Part shown: piece by piece, positions 55,720 to 64,000 of the stretch
How the letters are laid out: each line of letters begins with the position of its first letter
How positions within the stretch are numbered: position 1 is the stretch's first letter
Source of the DNA: Symbiodinium microadriaticum
Lineage: Eukaryota > Sar > Dinophyceae > Suessiales > Symbiodiniaceae
Length of the DNA stretch: 64,000 bases
Direction: 5' to 3'
NCBI GenBank assembly: GCA_001939145.1
Contig: LSRX01000677.1
Coordinates: 47,154-111,153 of the forward strand
Translations under genes and position numbers: made by a program
Notes under the pieces: model-generated
The model's database searches: none
What the model saw: only the letters and a program-made list of their open reading frames with translations
What the model was told of the DNA's origin: nothing

Positions 55720-57725
55720 TTTGCAGATGAGTAGGTATGTTTACACATACACGCACACCTACTCACATTCGCATGTGGATTCGGTGTTGGATGCTTCGGG
55801 CGATTTAAAGGCAGTTGGATGGCTGTACAGGCTGACAAATGCACCAGATAATTCAGTCGGCTTGCGCTGCCACCCTCCTGGAAGGGCTGTGGCTTTCAGT
55901 GAGAAGAGGGTGCAAGAGATGCCCAACTGTCACTAGCTGCGCAGGCGCGCAGCCAAAGAAGGCTCTAGGCATTCAGTTTGGGGTGTTTCGACTTGGGAAG
56001 TTTTGTCCTTACTATTTCTTGTGGAAGCAATTTGTCCGCAGCTCTGCGAGGCTCTCGGAATGCTCGATTCCTGGACTCCTCCGGCTCGGAGGCAGCTGTC
56101 ATGCCTTGAGTTGGAAACTTGAAGAAAAAGACCCCCTTCGAATCCTCGAGAGTCATACAATATCAGGGATGTTCCAGCTCTCGTCGAACTCGGACAGCTA
56201 GGTGCCTTTGGGCAGCCTGTTTGGCCGCGAGGCCAGGTCGCTCTCGGAATCCCAGCAATGGTCTCAAACAATAGCCACGGCTCATTGAGCACGACGGTGA
56301 GCAGCAGCAGCCGCAGCAGGCGCAGCCCTGTTTCGAATGCAATGCCTGCAGAGCCATCGCCTTCGTGTTGAACCAACTTGGACCGAGTGTGCGCTTCAGC
56401 ACTTCTTTGCAGCAGGACGGTCACGCTCGTCTCACACAAAGTCGACTCGTACGAGGTGGGTGCCCTGTGATCTCAGAGACCCCAATCCCAAGTACTCCGG
56501 CACCTGCGAAGCTCCGAAGTTCGGTAAACCGGCTCTGAGCCAGATGTCAGCTAGTCGCTCTGATCCTGGCTGTAGAGCAGAAGTCCACCGTCTTGTGTAG
56601 CAGGGGATGCCGCACCTGCTTGGTCCTCCATGGAGGAGGAGGCTTCGTCCCGTGTGCTTGACTTCTGTTGGGACCTGGTAGCAGCCAACCCGGCGGCCTA
56701 CGCAACTCTCACATCGCTGCTACGAGTATGCCGTACTGCGGGTTGCTTATGTTGCTGTTAACCTGCCGTGCTCCCGAACGAAGAAGTGTTTTCACACATC
56801 TAAAGCAGCCAGAGATGGATGCATCTTCGATCTGGAGGCACAACAGCGCTGGAATCGAGCGTTGCAGCTGTCGCCCAAGGCCTGTTCGTGGAATCCCTGC
56901 TAGGGCCTATAGAGGCCTTCCAGCTCAGTTCCCAGCTCTGTCAGTCAAGTGTCGGCTGACAGGCGACCTCTGACAGCCTCACCAGGCCGGTTCTGACACT
57001 CTTTGAATTCAGCCCCCTCCTGCTGCCTCCCGCCCCAAGTTAGCATCTCCAATCCATTTCGAGGAAATTCAAGGCCACGGAAGCATTCAGATGGCTGTCA
57101 CCAGAGGAGCAGCTTCAGGTCTTTGCCGCAACAAGTCTTGGTCGCCCAGCTTTTCGGCTCCACATTCCGAAAACCAAGCCGTGACAAATCATAGGAACAG
57201 CAGCAACGGGCTGCCCTGCCTTTTGCGGACGGCGGTCAACCCCTTTAGAACGTTCCAGCACACTCACAAAAACCCACGAAGGTTTCAGCATCCCAAGAGT
57301 TTCTTGCCTGCTATAACAAGCATGGCTTAAACAGCTGCGTGTAAGCAGTGGCTACAACGATGCAAGTGTAAGACGAAGCGAGGATGCACCCCCCCCCGAC
57401 GCTCTGGTGTTTTGGTCATCTGTCAGGCAATACCTAACACAAGCGTCAACAGCCTGTCGGTAACGACACCAAGAATAGAAGGTCGACAAGGGCTTCTGAA
57501 AAGTTGACAGGCTAGCCAGCTGAGGGAATGCAGAAGCCATCAACAGTGACGCACCACGTCGCGCAGCAATGATCGCACTAGATCCCGGCGACGTGCCATG
57601 CTACATGTTGTTGCAGCTCGGCATTGCAGTGCTGTTTTTTGGGTGTTCGTATGTGACCAGCCAAAGCCTTTCCTTGATTTTGTTTCGCCAGTTGCCATGT
57701 CCCTATTTCTGGCTGAGGAAGGGGA
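55720..57725. other. No confident gene
   Basis: Mixed short frames on both strands. A hydrophobic stretch just before the KH exon (57600-57700) may be intron. No domain is recognised. Confidence 0.35.
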
Positions 57726-57730
57726 TGCAG

Positions 57731-58334
57731 ATCCCGCGCGTCATCGGCAAGGCTGGCGCTATCATCAAAGAGCTCCGGCAAGAGAGCCTTGGGCGATATT
57801 GGCAGGGCTTTCTCGCGGGGGGTTGCTTATTTGGGTATTCCGTCTCTGTCAGTCGCAGTCGCAGCTGAGTCTGCTCGGAACTCTGAAGCAGATCCCAGCA
57901 CGGGGTTTGTCTTAGGAGTGGGGCGAACGTGAACATCTTGGACAAGCAGCTGCCCGAGGCTCTGGCCGGCTACTTTTCCCCCCCCCCTCCCCCGTCTTGG
58001 ATGGGCCATACGGCTCGGTTCGCATTTCAATGTCCTCTAGGCTTCTCTCTCGACGTGGCTGCAGGTGCTCCAGCGCCTGCAGTTCCACGTGGCCTTCGTG
58101 AAAGGAAGCCATGAGGCTATGCATACCGCTGTGGTCGGCGGCTTGTCTTCATGAGGGCTCCCCTTCAACCCTTGCACCCTTGAGCCCGTAAACCATGTAA
58201 ACCCTGAAATCCTCAAGCCCTAAATTCCCCAAACCCTCATCATCGTCTGGGCCTGTGAAATCGTCTGCCTTCGCCCAGGGCTGGTGCGAAATGCCCGGGG
58301 TCCGCAGGCACTTCGAGCGCTGGAGCCCACCGAG
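57731..58334 (+). CDS. KH-domain RNA-binding protein (partial exon set)
   Basis: Exon 57731-57783 encodes IPRVIGKAGAIIKELRQE, the core of a type I KH domain with the GxxG loop as GKAG. Exon 57916-57958 continues SGANVNILDKQLPE; the split codon GA+G restores RQESGANV. Exon 58065-about 58130 continues VLQRLQFHVAFVKGSHEAMH, then TAV, with the typical final strand and helix. The first intron has a GA donor (caaga|GAGCCT, acceptor cttag|G), the second a GC donor (cccgag|GCTCTG). A further exon at 58279-58334 (GWCEMPGVRRHFERWSPP, GT donor) is probably in the same gene. Flanking exons are missing. KH domains bind single-stranded RNA, so a role in mRNA handling is likely. Confidence 0.7.
57784..57915 (+). 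other. GA-AG intron inside the KH domain
   Basis: A 132-base intron. Only the GA donor at 57784 with the acceptor at 57915 keeps the KH pattern IKELRQESGANV intact. Confidence 0.6.
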
Positions 58335-58570
58335 GTCGACGCGCTTTAGGGTTCGTCAGAGCTTCGAAGGTTCGGGGTTGTAGGGTTCGAGGTTTGGATT
58401 CAGGGTTCCGGGTTTCTGGGATTTTGTTGGAGTTTGTTTTGCTTCATGGTTTGGGGTTTGAAGTCTTTTGTTTGGGGTTTGGGGTTTAGGGCCTGGCGGC
58501 TTGCCCTTTTTCGGGTTTAGGGCCTTTCGGGATTTCGGGTTGAAGGTTCCGGGTTGAGGAGACTGTGAGC
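58180..58570. repeat. Paired telomere-like blocks around the 58279 exon
   Basis: CCCTAAA-like units (58187-58240) precede the exon. TTTAGGG-like units (58346-58560, decaying) follow it, with a first copy only 12 bases after the exon end. Confidence 0.75.
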
Positions 58571-58574
58571 CTGT

Positions 58575-60310
58575 GGGTTCTTAACTCGAGATTGTCTTAA
58601 TCCCTTACGTCTGGCCGCGCCTTTGCCCTAAAATTGTATGCTCTTGGTAGACTGTATAAAGACTTTGCACGAGAAATCCATTGCTGATCAGCACTGTAGA
58701 GAGCTTCATATGCGTGCGATGGGTTTCACACTTCAGACCCGAGAGCACTTTTCGCAGCTTTATGAGTGTTGTCTGCCGTTGATGTACTTGGTTAGGTTTT
58801 GATTTAACAGGTCCTGTGCACTTTGCATGTGAATTACGCGGATGTACATCTCGAAAAGGTGTGGTTCAATTCAAGAAGCTGCGAGATTTCTCAGCCGGCG
58901 CTTCGAGGCGACACTCCAAGCCCTCGGACCCTAAGTGTTGGACTCTGTCACCCAATGTTGCTGAGTAGGTCGGCGACACGGATGTGGCCTTCCTCGTCCC
59001 AGTCTGCACGGCTTGTACTTAGCATGTTTTCTTGGGTGAACGAGGATTCGCCTTGGGAGCTTTTTCGGGAGCCTTGCTGGCTGCTGCACATGGGAATGAA
59101 GTTCGTTTCAGGACATGGCCGGAATTCGATAAGTAGATGTCACCGAACGAATCCTTAACCTGCGAAGCCGGCAACCCAAGAGCCCCCAAACCGTTGTGGC
59201 CCAGGCGCAGTGCGAGCCATACCTGGGTGAGGACCGTTTTTTTTAGAGTTCGCAGGCTGTCGTGCTGGACTTTCAGCGGCTTAGGAAATGTGTAGCCGGT
59301 TGTTAACCGGGACCCTCATTGTGCAGGGTCCTGTGCTCGGAATGCAGAATATGTACATACATGTAATACAGATCTGTGAAATCATCGATGACCAGTTGAT
59401 CCCTTCGACAGACTTGAGCGGCAGCGATCGTTGCCCTCAAACCAGATGAGCATCGTGGACATGGAGATGAGCAAGCCTAGTAGTGCCAGGCCCTATTTCC
59501 CGGGCGATCAGTAGCCTCTGGTTAACTTTCTGTGCATCCGCAGTCGGCCACTTTCTGCAAGACCAGAGAAACTGTTTCTCCCATACCCCCCTTTTGAAGG
59601 AACAGCTTACTGCCGAGACACGTTGCGCGATCCACGTGGAGGCCCGAATCGCGTCTAACCCTCTGAGTGGGTCGACCAGCCAATGTTTACTTCGTGGTGT
59701 GAGTTTTAGCATGTGTCGTAGCTTGATTGATGGGCCATGGGGTCGGAGGACCTGAAGCATGCATGAAGCTCGTGAGAGCACATGAAAGGCTGAGAGGCGA
59801 TTGGGATCCGCAGTTGCGGCAAGAATCGTCACCTACAGCGCAGCATGAAATGAGCGGTGGTGAGGGTCGCCACAGGAGGAAGGGAGGAGAAGGGCCTGGG
59901 TTTTCATTAGACCCCCTTGGGTTTTTTTCGCTGGACAGGGGTAGGGCCTCGCATGGACGGAGGGGGTCTCGAATCCGGCCTTCCTTGGGCTGGACAAGGC
60001 CGACATAAAAGGGGGCAACGCGTCCATACCCCCCGAAGGCACATCAAGGAACAAAAGCATCCCTCGCGGAACAAGGTTCAACTGCAAACTGGTAAAATCC
60101 GTCTCTGCGAAGGTTGTGCATTTAGTGATTCGGCAATTGCCAACATTAATCAGCCAAACGCCTAAGCACAACAAGCATGTCATGCACTGACGGAGTACGC
60201 AACAACATACCGAATAAATCACTGCACTTGACATCAACGTGAAGCGAAGCTCATGCAATGCCTGCTAGGACCTCCTCCCATGAAACCAATGGATCCAGTA
60301 GCAGTTCCAC
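58575..60310. other. No confident gene
   Basis: Short frames on both strands without domains. An isolated CCCTAAA pair lies at about 60318-60335, before the gap. Confidence 0.35.
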
Positions 60311-60448
60311 TTCAACCCTGAACCCTAAACCCCAAGCCCTATGGCAAGCTCACTTCTTGAAGACCCGGGCTGCTTGCTCCCATCATAGTGTGCAGCCGGA
60401 ATCTTGGATCCGGCTTCCCCGCCCCCCTCCCCCCCGGCAGATTGAAAA

Positions 60449-60791
60449 NNNNNNNNNNNNNNNNNNNNNNNNNNNNNNNNNNNNNNNNNNNNNNNNNNNN
60501 NNNNNNNNNNNNNNNNNNNNNNNNNNNNNNNNNNNNNNNNNNNNNNNNNNNNNNNNNNNNNNNNNNNNNNNNNNNNNNNNNNNNNNNNNNNNNNNNNNNN
60601 NNNNNNNNNNNNNNNNNNNNNNNNNNNNNNNNNNNNNNNNNNNNNNNNNNNNNNNNNNNNNNNNNNNNNNNNNNNNNNNNNNNNNNNNNNNNNNNNNNNN
60701 NNNNNNNNNNNNNNNNNNNNNNNNNNNNNNNNNNNNNNNNNNNNNNNNNNNNNNNNNNNNNNNNNNNNNNNNNNNNNNNNNNNNNNNNNNN
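60449..60791. other. Assembly gap (343 N)
   Basis: Flanked by a poly-C tract on the left and triplet repeats on the right, which are typical assembly break points. Confidence 0.97.
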
Positions 60792-60866
<75 letters not shown>

Positions 60867-60868
60867 AC
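60792..60868. repeat. (ACT)n followed by (CTG)n triplet repeat
   Basis: About 12 ACT units switch directly to about 13 CTG units. The left side is truncated by the gap, so the ACT tract may be longer. Confidence 0.95.
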
Positions 60869-60869
60869 C

Positions 60870-63150
60870 TAAGCACACATGGGTCATGGAGCAAGTAAGA
60901 TGCATTATCTTCAAAGCTAGGGTCGCTTGTGCTATGTGTATATATATATATGTATGTGTGCGTGTGTGTCTGCACTTCTCTAGTACATGAGATAAGAGGT
61001 TCACACCCTATTGCTTGCTCAAGCTCACCGCTCCTGTCTCAGGACTTTATCTACATGAGTGCTGCTTATGCTTCTGCATTTCGTCAGCATGAGCGTATTT
61101 GCAAGAGTACCGCTTGACTTTTAGAATTTCGTCTCACTGCCCAACGAAGACACTGTCAGTGCATGGTGATATTTGGTATGATCAGCCAGACGTACCTGCA
61201 GTCGGATTAGCCAGTGGGCCCCCTGTGGCACTGGAGTAACCAACTCTAGAGTGCAGTGTGCAGCGACAGCCTCAGTTTTGCAGAGCCTCAGTTGACATGT
61301 ACGGTTGCAGCAATCTGTCTTGTGCAAAAAGGCTCCAAACACAGCACAGCATACAGCTTCAAAAGTGCGTATCTAGAGTAACACCGCTTACGGGATCCAT
61401 CCGTGAGTGCCGACAACACTATCTCAGTGTGTGTGTGTGTGTGTGTGTTTGTGTGTGTGTTTGTGTGGCTAGAACACTACTACTGACTACCAGCTACCCT
61501 GCCCATCTTCTACCTCCTACGACGTACAAAAGGGCCCCCCCCCCCAAAGCAGGTCTGAGCAGCCAGATTAAACAAAAACCGCCTGCCCAGAAGAGCCTGT
61601 TCGAGGTGCAAACAGCCTAGCCCGAAAGTGACGGTGTGTTGAGAGGTGGCGCTGGAGGAGGATTTGTAAGACCATGTGCAGAGAGTGAATACAAGCGCGC
61701 AGGTGATGGAAGGCTTGCAGAAGCATCGAAAGGTGCTCCTTCGTGCCGAGGACATGGCTGTATTCTGTGCCGGGCTTCACCGAATCAGCGCACTGCGCAC
61801 TCGGAGCAGCTTGCACCGCCTTTTTCCAGGAGACCCACGACTTGCAGATTGTCGCGTGGAGACTTCAGGAGATGATGCAGTCGGTTTTTCAGATTCAGGC
61901 AGTAGTTTGAGAGGCTCGCACGTTTCCGCAGGAGCTGCAGATTCGCATGAGTCAAGCGGCCCTGCTGGTGGATCGCGATTTCGACCTCCAGGCCTAGCAC
62001 CCGAGCACTGTTTTGGTTTCGATGCACAGAATATGTTCCCCGTGAGATGGGCTAGAATCTGGCTAGACGCCTGTACAGCACCAGCCGACGACCTTGAGCA
62101 TGCCCACACAGTACCACTGCATGATCAATCCTGCATCTTGAGTAAGTATTTAGACTCAGCCTGGTCATGCAAAAGTCTGAAGGAGGAGAGCCGGTAAGGT
62201 TTGACCCTTGCATTATGCGACATGAGCCTCTGCACTGCCAGAGCGCACGAAGTACTTTAAACTGCTGCCAGGATTCTGCCTGGGCAGGCGCCATGGAGGT
62301 GCTTGGGGATGGCTTGGGGTTGGTCTGAGTCCGAGGCGCACAAATGTGCGATTTGTCGGTTTCTGCGAACGGCTTCAGTTGCACCCAGCCTGCGAGTTTG
62401 CTCAAATGCTCCTCTTACACCTGAATGCGGTGCTTTGGCACGAACCTTGAAGCAAGCCAGTGGCTGATAAGACTTCAGAGAATGGACCGGGTCATATGCA
62501 GGACGCCGTGTCATTCAGCCACTGAGGGAGGAGGGGAGGAGGGTGGCGATTCTGTGCAGGGAGTGATGCATAAGGACATGTCGATAATGCTTTCCAGATT
62601 CGGCGACTTGATGGGCGATTTGCTGTTGGTCTCCGATAGCTGCAGAGGCCTTCCGAGCCAAGCGCACCCCCGATGGTGTGCAGGCACCGGTGGATAATTT
62701 TCTTGACTTGATGTGGGTCGATACATCGGCTGCTAGATACTAGCTAGTTGCTACCAGTAGTCCTTGCATCGATGACATGACGGAAGTTCTAGCTCTCAAG
62801 CCTGAAGGGTTTCCGAACTTGGACATCCGCACGAGCTAATCATGTCAGGCGCCATTTTCGCACTTGGCTGGTATCATATGCAAACTCTTTCTAAGCTCTT
62901 TCTCGCTGCCCCTAGTTTTTGCTTTGCATCAGACTTGAGTAGAACAGCATGAAACGCACAGCAGCAAGGCAGGACCCACTCGTTTACAACAGTCTGCATA
63001 GTGTTGCATTCGTTGTATTGCGTAGGTGTAGCGGCCAAAGCAGCTCTCACCCCATCCCTGCACTAAGCATCAGCAGCTCTGTCGCCAACTTGCCAGTTGA
63101 AGCTGTTCCGTCTCTGAAGTCTCGTTGACTATCGATGTTTTTTTTGCCCT
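60870..63150. other. Weak exon candidates only
   Basis: A + strand helical stretch at about 61680-61760 (VNTSAQVMEGLQKHRKVLLR, then AEDM) and another at about 62565-62635 (MHKDMSIMLSRFGDLMGDLL) look coding-like, but boundaries and families are not clear. (GT)n lies at 61430-61470. Confidence 0.3.
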
Positions 63151-63153
63151 CAG

Positions 63154-63281
63154 GCCGCCTCTCGGCAGGCGGCGGTGCCCTTAGAAAGGCGGCTGTAGGG
63201 AAGCTGCCTGCAGTTTCGGGTTTCCGAGAGGAAGTCAAGCAGCAGCTTAGAGACGTTGGGTTGATTCATGCAGCTCTCTGA
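63154..63281 (+). CDS. Terminal exon of an unidentified protein
   Basis: After a strong polypyrimidine/acceptor (tttttttgccctcag) the frame reads RLSAGGGALRKAAVGKLPAV, then SGFREEVKQQLRDVGLIHAA and a stop at 63279-63281. The acceptor, 41 clean codons and helical C-terminus support a real last exon. Family not recognised. Confidence 0.55.
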
Positions 63282-63449
63282 CGTGTGTTAGGACCGTCTC
63301 CGGACTTTCGGTTTGCTGCGTCAACACGACCCCAGTATGCAAAGAGCCGCTAGCCATGCCCGGCTGCTGAATGCTTTAGGACAAGCGCCGACTAATGATT
63401 GCGTTTCTGTCCACGTGGACCCCAATTAGCGGACAAACCCAAGTAATCC

Positions 63450-63800
63450 TTCAACCCCTAACCCCCACATCCCCAAGACCGTAAACCGAAAGGGGCCCAA
63501 AACGAGGCAACACTTTAGCTTAGAGTCCTTAAACCCAGGCCTTTTAGCCTTCGGTCGTAAGGTCCCCAAACCCAAGGTCCCTAAGCCACAAGACATGGGA
63601 GGCTGCCGACGCTGCCCTCCGCGTCGGAGGGTATCGAGCAGGAGGCTCTTTGCTCCCACAAAATTGGTTTTAGGGATTGTAGGGCTGTACGGGTTTAGGA
63701 GGGTTGGGGAGTCAAGGTTCAGGGGTTTAGGGCTTAGGGTGTTGGTGCTCAGGGGATTTAGGGTTTAGGGGTTTCGGGTTCAGGGTTCAGGGCTTGGGGT
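63450..63800. repeat. Paired telomere-like blocks around the 63593 exon
   Basis: Degenerate cccctaaccccc/ccttaaaccc/tccctaagcc units to 63590, then ttttagggatt, gggtttagg and gatttagggtttagggg units to about 63800. The two orientations face each other across a 74-base exon. Confidence 0.75.
63593..63666 (+). CDS. Exon bracketed by telomere-like repeats
   Basis: After ccacaag the frame reads TWEAADAALRVGGYRAGG, then SLLPQN. It ends at a donor made by the repeat (aaattg|GTTTTAGGG). CCCTAAA-like units lie upstream (63450-63590) and TTTAGGG-like units downstream (63668-63800). Family not recognised. It is likely an internal exon of a gene continuing rightward. Confidence 0.45.
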
Positions 63801-64000
63801 TTGCTAGTTTCACTCCAGCTTTCATTGACGTAACACTGCCAAACCTCGCTTTAGCTTGAGCGGTGTCGCGGAAATGGCACGACTGTACCCTTAAAGCGGA
63901 CCTTATTATAGAACCCGAAAGTACCCCAGAAGGGCCCTTGCCATTTTATCCTCTTTGGACACGCAGCCCAGGCCCGGAAGAGCCGCGAGGCGCAGCAGCG
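63801..64000 (+). other. Right edge; possible exon start
   Basis: After cgcagcccag at about 63975 the last bases (encoding ARKSREAQQ) look like the start of another exon cut by the window end. Confidence 0.3.

Noticed and set aside
53202..55756. 800-900-residue open frames (YI, DI, YL, SI repeats)
   Set aside because: Pure product of the (GATATA)n array; every frame is open because no unit creates a stop.
61676..62197. SNARE-like protein call for the 173-residue frame
   Set aside because: Only a short helical stretch resembles Golgi SNARE helices. A stop lies just upstream in the matching frame and the rest shows no SNARE motif.

Overview
The window looks like nuclear DNA of a dinoflagellate, most plausibly a Suessiales/Symbiodiniaceae-type genome, although the species cannot be named from the sequence alone. 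Four things support this. (1) A 21-base stretch at 7231-7251 matches the dinoflagellate spliced leader at 19 of 21 positions and lies 34 bases before a start codon. (2) Recognisable proteins are cut into very short exons whose reading frames join cleanly only with GC and GA splice donors as well as GT, with AG|G acceptors; these donors are a dinoflagellate hallmark. (3) Degenerate TTTAGGG/CCCTAAA blocks, the dinoflagellate telomere motif, are scattered inside genes. (4) Every gene I can support lies on the + strand, as in dinoflagellate unidirectional gene blocks. Microsatellites are very abundant.

Layout. 1-1250: a giant microsatellite palindrome. 1250-3230: an AT-rich pocket with one coding-like stretch. 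3240-5155: exons of an unidentified acidic, Pro/Ala-rich protein. 5840-6800: GA repeat and telomere-like blocks around a tiny exon. 7231-9114: a spliced-leader relic followed by a two-exon multi-pass membrane protein. 10421-16854: exons of a cold-shock-domain RNA-binding protein with two split CSDs and Gln/Gly/Met/Pro-rich linkers. 17.4-24.9 kb: sparse exons, including a complete 43-residue membrane microprotein at 20294-20425. 25.1-25.96 kb: CTAT/CTAC microsatellites. 26657-34990: a very large Thr-rich then Ala-rich repeat protein with a 1,050-bp higher-order repeat and an acidic/Thr tail. 35094-36030: a coiled-coil-like gene. 37080-45724: a voltage-gated cation channel with one six-helix domain and an EF-hand-like tail, reconstructed here from about 12 short core exons. 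45.7-50.0 kb: little recognisable. 50.7-53.2 kb: AT-rich microsatellite DNA. 53238-55594: a 2.36-kb (GATATA)n array. 57731-58334: a KH-domain RNA-binding protein split by a GA-AG intron, plus another exon. 58.3-64.0 kb: telomere-like blocks, an assembly gap (60449-60791), and isolated exons.

The genes do not form an operon or pathway. Two encode RNA-binding proteins (CSD, KH), one an ion channel, one a large low-complexity probably surface or matrix protein, and one an unknown multi-pass membrane protein that appears to have passed through an mRNA intermediate. The most interesting observations are the spliced-leader relic, the channel assembled from micro-exons with GC/GA donors, telomere-like repeats that sit at intron ends and in several cases supply the splice donor (GTTTAGGG), and the microprotein.

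Limits: exon boundaries were inferred by eye from reading-frame continuity, family patterns and AG acceptors. There is no transcript evidence, first exons are mostly unresolved, and many further exons are probably missed.
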